Below, one piece after another: positions 57,901-64,000 of a stretch of 64,000 nucleotides of DNA. The notes under the pieces were generated by a model. That model was given only the letters and a program-made list of their open reading frames with translations, was not told the origin of the DNA and ran no database searches. The stretch is taken from positions 62,001-126,000 of the forward strand of contig JACRAT010000026.1 in NCBI GenBank assembly GCA_016234685.1, written 5' to 3'. Made by a program: the position numbers and the translations under genes. Source of the DNA: Nitrosomonadales bacterium. Lineage in GTDB: Bacteria; Pseudomonadota; Gammaproteobacteria; Burkholderiales; Gallionellaceae. Every line of letters starts with the position of its first letter. Position 1 is the first letter of the stretch.

Positions 57901-59901
57901 CTAGAGTCGGAAGCCCGCCACCGATCCCCCCAAGTCAGCCGCAAGTGCAGACAACTGGGCGACCGACTTAGCGGTAAGTTCCGTACCTTCTGTGGTCTGT
58001 CCGGTGATCTTCAGAATGTCGGCCATGGCTGCGGCCACTTCCTGCACCATGTCCGTTTGCACTTGGGTGGACACCGAGATCGAGCTCACCAGATTGGTCA
58101 GTTCCTGTGTTGCGGCTTCAATTTCAACCAGCACCTTACCGGCTTCATCGGACAGCTTCGCCCCTTCCACCACACCCTGCGTACTCTTTTCCATAGCGGC
58201 CACGGCCTCTTGGGTATCGCCCTGAATGGTCTTCACGATCACGCCGATCTGCTTGGTAGCTTCTGCGGAGCGTTCCGCCAGTCGCTGAACTTCTTCCGCC
58301 ACCACCGAGAAGCCCCGGCCCGCTTCACCGGCTGACGCCGCCTGAATAGCCGCGTTCAACGCCAGCACGTTGGTTTGTTCAGTAATGTCCGAGATCAGGT
58401 CCACGATTTCACCGATCTGTTGCGAGCTTTCGCCCAGACGCTTGATTCGCTTCGAGGTCTCTTGGATCTGCTCACGGATCGAGTCCATACCTGCGATGGA
58501 GTTCTGCACCGCCTGCGAGCCCTGCGTGGTCACCGACAAAGTGTGGTTCGCCACCTCGGCAGACTGAGCCGCCGAGGAGTCAACCTCCTGAATCGAGCGC
58601 GAGATCAACTCGACGGCCTCGCCGGCCATCTGGATCTCATCCGCCTGTTTCTTGGCGGCAGAGAGCAGTTGCGCGGAAACCGGTTGCGCTTCGCGGGTCG
58701 CAACAGCCACCTGCTCCGACGCCTCAGTGATTCGAGACACCAACTTCCGCAGCTCCTCGATCGTGTAGTTCACCGTATCGGCGATCGCCCCGGTGATCTC
58801 TTCCGACACCGTCGCTTGAATGGTCAAATCACCGTCCGCCAAGTCGCTCAGTTCGTTCATCAGCAGCAGTACCGCACTTTGGTTACGGCGGTTGGCCGAT
58901 TCCGCTTCCGCCGCACGGCGACGCGATTCGTCCAAGTACACCTTACCCAAGAACAACACCATCAACAGCACCAGCACCGCAGACGCGATCAAGGTGTAGG
59001 TCGTCCAGCGACCCTGCAAAGACTGTTGGTAGTTTGCATCCAGAGCCAGCGCCTGCTCCAACAGCAAGTCGGAATCTTCCACGATGTTGCGACCGGCCTT
59101 CTTCGAAGCAAACAGGTTTTGTGCCTGACTCACGATGGTTTCCACCGCCACCTGATAAGTACCAAACAGGTCTCGAATCTTGTCGGTCAACTCGCTTTGC
59201 GGAAAGCTGGCCAGCAACTCTTCGGCTTCCTGAGTATCGATACCGATGGCAGCCACCTGCTCGGTAGACACATCCACGCCCTGGAACGCACCCGCGTCTT
59301 TCGCCATACGTTCACCCAACAGCATGAAACGCACCGCACGTTCTTTTTGCGCACCGTCCGAGCGTGCCACCAGTTGCTCCGAAGCCGCCCGCAACTCTTC
59401 ACCCACCAGCCCGAAAGCCTGCAAAGAACGCGCCACCGCCACCAGACCGATACGGCCCGCTTCCAAGGCATTCACATCCTCAATGGCTTTCGCGCCACTA
59501 CCCAACAAGGGGGTCAGTGCATCGCGAGGCGCACCGGAAGTGGCCGGCAGATCGTCATCGCCCTTGTCCAGCAATGCCAACAGGCCCGCAAATTCGCCAC
59601 GCGCGGCAGTCAGATTATCAAAGCCGGCCACGTTACCGCTCAATGCCTGCTCCGCCTGACCCGCCAGGCGTTGGCTCAACATCTGCAATTTAACGGAGGC
59701 TTCCAGATAACGCGCGCCGTGTGCGGCTGCTCGATTATCGAGGTACATGGATGCCAGCGTGGTGAGCAGGAATACCATCAGCCCCGTTGTCAGGATTTGC
59801 AACTGACGGCCAGCAGGCAGCCCTCCGATCAACGGAACCTTGAAATCGCCCAGCTTACTTAGGCCTTGCCCGAGACCGGGTAATTTGAGTGCTTTTGCCA
59901 T
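57901..59901 (-). CDS. pilJ: Twitching motility methyl-accepting chemotaxis protein PilJ
   Basis: This 666-residue chemoreceptor senses surface contact through type IV pili. TM1 is near residues 30-52 and TM2 near 300-325, with PilJ-type helical sensor modules between them. The cytoplasmic signalling domain carries the hairpin tip [20 protein letters not shown] and continues [21 protein letters not shown]. The stop lies 10 bases before chpA. Confidence 0.94.
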   Translation of the reverse strand: MAKALKLPGLGQGLSKLGDFKVPLIGGLPAGRQLQILTTGLMVFLLTTLASMYLDNRAAAHGARYLEASVKLQMLSQRLAGQAEQALSGNVAGFDNLTAARGEFAGLLALLDKGDDDLPATSGAPRDALTPLLGSGAKAIEDVNALEAGRIGLVAVARSLQAFGLVGEELRAASEQLVARSDGAQKERAVRFMLLGERMAKDAGAFQGVDVSTEQVAAIGIDTQEAEELLASFPQSELTDKIRDLFGTYQVAVETIVSQAQNLFASKKAGRNIVEDSDLLLEQALALDANYQQSLQGRWTTYTLIASAVLVLLMVLFLGKVYLDESRRRAAEAESANRRNQSAVLLLMNELSDLADGDLTIQATVSEEITGAIADTVNYTIEELRKLVSRITEASEQVAVATREAQPVSAQLLSAAKKQADEIQMAGEAVELISRSIQEVDSSAAQSAEVANHTLSVTTQGSQAVQNSIAGMDSIREQIQETSKRIKRLGESSQQIGEIVDLISDITEQTNVLALNAAIQAASAGEAGRGFSVVAEEVQRLAERSAEATKQIGVIVKTIQGDTQEAVAAMEKSTQGVVEGAKLSDEAGKVLVEIEAATQELTNLVSSISVSTQVQTDMVQEVAAAMADILKITGQTTEGTELTAKSVAQLSALAADLGGSVAGFRL

Positions 59902-59926
59902 TATTATTCCTTCCCTTGCTGAAGAC

Positions 59927-60421
59927 TTAAATTCCTACTTGCATAAAATCTGGACGCTCAAGCAACTGGCTCATATTGAGTTTGCGCCATGCCTGCCCCT
60001 GATCGTCGGTATAGACCAACTGCCCATTCTCTTCTTGCTTCTTCCAGTCGCGCGTATTGCGCAAACCCAAGACCCGCGTCACCACCAGACCAGTACTGAA
60101 ACCGTAGCGCGGCGAGATCAGCAACACCCGGCTAGATCCGCCCCGCTCGGTTCCGCCGCCACCCTCGAATTCGCCGAGATCGACCAAACTGTACAAGTTC
60201 CCCCGCACGTTCGCCAGCCCCCAGTACCAACTGTGCGTCAGCGCAACGGGCGCGAGAATGGGAACGGGAAGTACTTCGCTGATGTCGGCCATGTCGACCA
60301 GCCAGAACGCGTCGCCCACCTGCACGCCCAGCGTCGAGGCGCGCTCACCGGCCTTGGCACTCGCTTGCAGGCGGTCAATTACGTTCTGCTGGAATTCCCG
60401 CAGGTTGAGACGCTTGGACAT
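59927..60421 (-). CDS. pilI: Chemotaxis adaptor PilI (CheW-like)
   Basis: This 164-residue CheW-domain protein couples PilJ to ChpA. Residues such as [16 protein letters not shown] and [19 protein letters not shown] are diagnostic. It starts after a 3-base gap from pilH and precedes pilJ by 25 bases. Confidence 0.92.
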   Translation of the reverse strand: MSKRLNLREFQQNVIDRLQASAKAGERASTLGVQVGDAFWLVDMADISEVLPVPILAPVALTHSWYWGLANVRGNLYSLVDLGEFEGGGGTERGGSSRVLLISPRYGFSTGLVVTRVLGLRNTRDWKKQEENGQLVYTDDQGQAWRKLNMSQLLERPDFMQVGI

Positions 60422-60424
60422 GGA

Positions 60425-60790
60425 TTAGCCCAGTGCTGCGATCTTGCTTAGCAGATCTGCGCCGTTGACGGGCTTGACCAGATAATCCTTAGCGCCTTGA
60501 CGCATCCCCCACACCTTGTCGGTCTCCTGCCCCTTGGTGGTGCAGATGATGACGGGGATATGCTTGGTTTCGTCGTCATGGGTGATGGCACGGGTCGCCT
60601 GAAAGCCGTTCAGGCCGGGCATCACCACATCCATCAGCACCAGATCAGGCTTGTCGGCCTTGGCTTTCTTCACCCCGGATTCGCCATCTTCAGCGAAGCT
60701 GACGTCGAACCCTTGCCCGGTCAGAATCTCGCCCATGAAATGGCGCTCAGTTGCGGAATCATCCACGATCAGAATTTTCTTGATTGGCAT
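60425..60790 (-). CDS. pilH: Response regulator PilH
   Basis: This 121-residue single-domain receiver has the acidic pair IVDDSATE, the phospho-Asp in LVLMDVVMPGLNGFQATR and the KPVNG lysine. In Pseudomonas, PilH opposes PilG by promoting pilus retraction or acting as a phosphate sink. Its second place in the operon and the LNGFQATR sequence support PilH rather than PilG. Confidence 0.9.
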   Translation of the reverse strand: MPIKKILIVDDSATERHFMGEILTGQGFDVSFAEDGESGVKKAKADKPDLVLMDVVMPGLNGFQATRAITHDDETKHIPVIICTTKGQETDKVWGMRQGAKDYLVKPVNGADLLSKIAALG

Positions 60791-60804
60791 AGCGAATATC
60801 TTTC

Positions 60805-61200
60805 CTATTGTTGCGATTGAGTATGGTTAATAACGGCTTCGATCAATGTTTCCTTGCTGAAAGGCTTAATCAGATAGAGATCCGCCCCGACCAACTTGCC
60901 GCGCGCACGATCAAACAAACTATCCTTGCTGGTCAACATGACGACGGGGGTCTTCTTGAACTGCGGGTGACTTTTAATCAGTGCGCAGGTCTGATAACCA
61001 TCTAGTCGCGGCATCATGACATCCACAAAAACGATGTGCGGATTGGTATCAACCACTTTGGAAAGACCATCGAATCCGTCTTCCGCCAAGGCCACTTGGC
61101 CGCCCGCCCGAGACAGGAAAATCTCGCCGCTCCGACGTATGGTGTTGCTGTCATCGATCAGCACCACCCGGACGCCAGTTAAGGGTGAACTTTCACTCAC
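60805..61200 (-). CDS. pilG: Response regulator PilG
   Basis: This 131-residue receiver has LIDDSNTIRRSGEIFL, the phospho-Asp in IVFVDVMMPRLDGYQT and the KPFSKE lysine. The first gene of the pilGHIJ-chpA operon, it should promote pilus extension. Its start is GTG at 61200, with GGAGGG six bases upstream. Confidence 0.92.
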   Translation of the reverse strand: MSESSPLTGVRVVLIDDSNTIRRSGEIFLSRAGGQVALAEDGFDGLSKVVDTNPHIVFVDVMMPRLDGYQTCALIKSHPQFKKTPVVMLTSKDSLFDRARGKLVGADLYLIKPFSKETLIEAVINHTQSQQ

Positions 61201-61308
61201 GTGCTGCCCTCCGCTTCATAGTTTTTGCCTTCGACAGGGTAAACAGGGATTTACCGCTCATTTTGGACGCCGAACAATAACTCAATTTTCTGGCCTTGTG
61301 TACAGTTT

Positions 61309-62766
61309 TTATCTACGCCAGAAGGCTGGCGTGAACACGATAATCAGGGTAAATATCTCCAGCCGCCCCGCCAGCATGGCCAAGGTACAGATCCACGTCT
61401 GAAAGTCGCTCAGCCCGGAATAATTGCTGGCGGGCCCGACACTTCCCAAGCCCGGCCCACAGTTATTGATGGAAGCCAACACCGCCGTGAAGGCCGAGAT
61501 AAAGTCCATCCCACTGATAAGCAACACGAAGACGAAGCTGGCGATAATCACAAAATACAGGAAGATAAAGCCCAGCACCGAAACCACAATGTTGTCGGGA
61601 ATAACCTGCCCACCGATCTTCATGGGATTGACCACGCTGGGATGGAGCAATTTGAGCAGCTCGCGCCCCGCCTGTTTGACCAGAATCAGCGTGCGTATCA
61701 TCTTGATGCCGCCGCCAGTCGAGCCAGAGCACGCCACGATGGCGGTGAGCAACATCATCCACAGCGGGGCGAAGATCGGCCATTGCGCGTAATCGACGCT
61801 GGCATAACCGGAACTGGTGGCGATGGAAACCAGATTGAAGCTGGCATGGCGCAACGCCGTCCAGAACGAGGGATACACGCCCTGCCACCAAAGGAATACG
61901 GCGATCCCAAGACAGCTCAGCAGGATCAAACCGATAGAGGCCTTCGCCTCCGTATCGCGCAGATACACACCGAAGGTGCGCCCGCGCCAAGCCATAAAAT
62001 GCGTGGCGAAGTTGATGACCGCGACCAGCATGAACACGATGAGGATGAATTCGATCAGAGGAGAATCGAAATAGCCCACGCTGGCATCGTGCGTCGAGAA
62101 ACCACCCAAGCCCATCGCCGAAAAAGCATGGCAAATCGCATCCAGCCAAGTCATTCCTGCCAGCTTGAGTATAGCGATGCAAACCAAGGTGATGGCGACA
62201 TACACCACCCACAGATTGCGCGCGGTATCAGCGATGCGCGGAGTCAATGCGGCATCCTTCATCGGGCCAGGCGTCTCCGCCTTGTACAACTGACGACCGC
62301 CCACACCCAGCAGCGGCAGAATGGCGACAACCAGCACGATGATGCCCAAGCCGCCCAGCCAGTTCAGCTCGTGCCGCCAGATATTCAGCGCCGGAGGCAG
62401 ATTGTCCAGCCCGACCAGCACGGTAGCGCCCGTGGTAGTGATGCCTGACATAGCCTCGAAATATGCGTCGGTGAAGGACAAGCCGTCGATCACCAGCAAC
62501 AGCGGCAGGGTCGCCACGGCGGGCATCGCCGTCCACATGCCGATCACCAGCAGATAGCCGTGACGGATGGATAGCTCGGCCTTGAAGCGCCGCGTCAGCC
62601 CCCACATCAGCGTGCCGGTGATCGCAGTCATCCCCATCGCCAGCACGAAGTCGATCAGCGTGCCGTCATTGTAGATATACGAGGCGACCACCGGCATCAA
62701 ATAAGCCAGACTGAACGAGACCAGCATCAGCCCCAGTGCGTTGAAGACCGTGAATACGCGATGCAT
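61309..62766 (-). CDS. trkH: Trk potassium uptake channel TrkH
   Basis: This 485-residue channel subunit has four repeated pore loops, visible as SGITTTGATVL, AFSAMGLGGFSTHDAS, SSGYASVDYAQW and NNCGPGLGSVGPASNY. It takes up potassium with TrkA bound on the cytoplasmic side. Its ATG follows the trkA stop without a gap. Length agrees with E. coli TrkH (483). Confidence 0.95.
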   Translation of the reverse strand: MHRVFTVFNALGLMLVSFSLAYLMPVVASYIYNDGTLIDFVLAMGMTAITGTLMWGLTRRFKAELSIRHGYLLVIGMWTAMPAVATLPLLLVIDGLSFTDAYFEAMSGITTTGATVLVGLDNLPPALNIWRHELNWLGGLGIIVLVVAILPLLGVGGRQLYKAETPGPMKDAALTPRIADTARNLWVVYVAITLVCIAILKLAGMTWLDAICHAFSAMGLGGFSTHDASVGYFDSPLIEFILIVFMLVAVINFATHFMAWRGRTFGVYLRDTEAKASIGLILLSCLGIAVFLWWQGVYPSFWTALRHASFNLVSIATSSGYASVDYAQWPIFAPLWMMLLTAIVACSGSTGGGIKMIRTLILVKQAGRELLKLLHPSVVNPMKIGGQVIPDNIVVSVLGFIFLYFVIIASFVFVLLISGMDFISAFTAVLASINNCGPGLGSVGPASNYSGLSDFQTWICTLAMLAGRLEIFTLIIVFTPAFWRR

Positions 62767-64000
62767 TTAGAAGAATCCGATGCCGACTTGGAACAGTTTC
62801 TCGATCTTGCGCACCATCTGCTTGTTCAACACGAAGATGACGACGTGATCCTCCGCCTCGATGACGGTATCGTGGTGAGCAATGATGACGGTATCACCGC
62901 GCACCAACGCGCCGATGGTCGCGCCCTTGGGTAGATCGATCTCTTCGATGCGCCGCCCCACCACGCGGGAAGAATGACGATCGCCGTGCGCCACCAGTTC
63001 CAGCGCCTCGGCTGCGCCGCGCCGCAAAGCGTGAACCACCGCCACATCACCCCGCCGCACATGCGCCAGCAAAGAACCGATGGTGACGCTGGCGGGCGAG
63101 AGCGCGATGTCGATCTTGCCGCCCTGCACCAGCCCAACGTAGGCGTTGCGATTGATGAGCGAAATGACCTTGCGTGCGCCCGCCCGCTTGGCCAGCAGAG
63201 CTGCCATGATGTTGTTCTCGTCGTCGTTGGTGAGCGCGCAGAACACGTCCACCTCGTCGATATGCTCCGCCAACATCAAAGTCTCGTCGGTGGCATCACC
63301 ATTCAGCACCAGCGTACGCGACAACTCGCTCGCCAGACTTTCGCAGGTCTTCTTGTTGTGCTCGATCAGCTTGACCTGATAATCGCACTCCAGCGACTTG
63401 GCCAGCCTGCGCCCGATGTTGCCGCCGCCGACGATCATCACCCGTTTGGCGGGGCGATCCATGCGGCGCAACTCCTTCAGCACGGTGCGGATGTTGCCGG
63501 TCGCCGCAATAAAAAAGATCTCGTCGCCATCCTGAATGACGGTATCGCCCTCCGGGATGATGGGCCGGTCATGGCGGAAGATGGCGGCGACGCGGGTGTC
63601 GATATGCGGCAGATTGGTGCGCAGATAGCGCAGTTCGCGCCCGACCAGCGGGCCGCCCTCGAAGGCCTTCACCGCCACCATCGAGGCGCGCCCTCCGGCG
63701 AATTCCAGCACCTGCAAGGCTTCGGGGAATTCGATCAGCTTGCCGATGTAGTCGGTCAGGATCTGCTCCGGGCAGATCGCCACATCGACGCAGAAATTGT
63801 CGGTCGTAAAGAGCTCTGGATGATTCAAAAAGTCGGTGGCGCGGATACGGGCGATGCGCGTCGGCGTGTTGTACAAACTGGCGGCGAGCTTGCAGGCCAG
63901 CATGTTCACCTCGTCGCTCTGCGTCACCGCCAGCAGCATGTCCGCATCGGCGATGCCCGCCTGCTCCAGCACGGAAGGATGCGAAGCACTGCCGACCACC
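62767..64000 (-). CDS. trkA: Trk potassium regulatory subunit TrkA, N-terminus outside window
   Basis: The visible 410 residues cover most of this tandem RCK protein. The window begins in the first Rossmann domain (VVGSASHPSVLEQAGIADAD), then shows an RCK-C domain (GRELRYLRTNLPHIDTRVAAI), the second NAD-binding loop VMIVGGGNIGRRLAKSLE, and a second RCK-C ending IEKLFQVGIGFF. About 50 N-terminal residues, including the first NAD-binding GxGxxG loop, lie beyond the right edge. Confidence 0.94.
   Translation of the reverse strand, partial: VVGSASHPSVLEQAGIADADMLLAVTQSDEVNMLACKLAASLYNTPTRIARIRATDFLNHPELFTTDNFCVDVAICPEQILTDYIGKLIEFPEALQVLEFAGGRASMVAVKAFEGGPLVGRELRYLRTNLPHIDTRVAAIFRHDRPIIPEGDTVIQDGDEIFFIAATGNIRTVLKELRRMDRPAKRVMIVGGGNIGRRLAKSLECDYQVKLIEHNKKTCESLASELSRTLVLNGDATDETLMLAEHIDEVDVFCALTNDDENNIMAALLAKRAGARKVISLINRNAYVGLVQGGKIDIALSPASVTIGSLLAHVRRGDVAVVHALRRGAAEALELVAHGDRHSSRVVGRRIEEIDLPKGATIGALVRGDTVIIAHHDTVIEAEDHVVIFVLNKQMVRKIEKLFQVGIGFF

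Noticed and set aside
61229-61240. CTTCGACAGG near the pilG start as a fourth REP-like copy
   Set aside because: Only about ten bases match one arm; there is no partner arm and no CCGTTCGT end, so it could be chance.

Overview
The window looks like a chromosomal segment of a Betaproteobacterium, most likely a chemolithoautotroph of the Nitrosomonadales/Gallionellaceae type. The reasons are gene orders I associate with that class (leuS-lptE-holA; polA-LOG-DUF2782-thrB; zapA-6S RNA-EVE), a type I phosphoribulokinase that points to the Calvin cycle, a Pil-Chp twitching system and uniformly GC-rich housekeeping genes. I infer this from gene content and order. No rRNA is present to fix the taxon.

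Layout. 1-9.3 kb: the end of an RhlE helicase gene, a sugar-phosphate mutarotase, an SrkA-type kinase, a DUF1415 protein, tRNA-Val, glycogen synthase and phosphorylase, and transaldolase. 9.3-12.9 kb: an outer-membrane barrel protein and clpB behind a heat-shock promoter. 13-19.5 kb: the leftward operon leuS-lptE-holA-cutA-dsbD. 19.6-28.7 kb: phosphoribulokinase, uvrD, tRNA-Thr, polA, a LOG-family protein, DUF2782, thrB and a membrane protein. 28.8-36.9 kb: manC, purU, a six-gene leftward redox operon (VOC, pirin, cytochrome b561, two YceI, Old Yellow Enzyme) opposite a LysR regulator, then a 33-residue membrane protein with a sigma-54-like promoter. 37-41.2 kb: yjbQ, a small membrane protein, psd, a TauE/SafE exporter, an EVE protein, 6S RNA, zapA and a ZapB-like gene. 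41.2-49.3 kb: a cobalamin riboswitch with a BtuB-type receptor, CstA with its YbdD partner, ribosomal protein L31, an M48 lipoprotein protease and a GT39 glycosyltransferase. 49.4-61.2 kb: a GGDEF-EAL protein downstream of the complete pilG-pilH-pilI-pilJ-chpA operon. 61.3-64 kb: trkH and partial trkA.

How the genes fit together. Phosphoribulokinase, transaldolase, glycogen synthase/phosphorylase and the mutarotase outline carbon fixation with storage and remobilisation of glucan. The Pil-Chp genes and the GGDEF-EAL protein suggest surface sensing linked to cyclic di-GMP. The VOC/pirin/b561/YceI/OYE operon looks like a LysR-controlled response to reactive electrophiles or quinones.

The most unusual features are palindromic repeats lying in frame inside essential genes (three in leuS, one each in polA and uvrD), a second diverged copy of the ClpB C-terminal tail beyond the clpB stop, and the unannotated 33-residue sigma-54-type membrane peptide.
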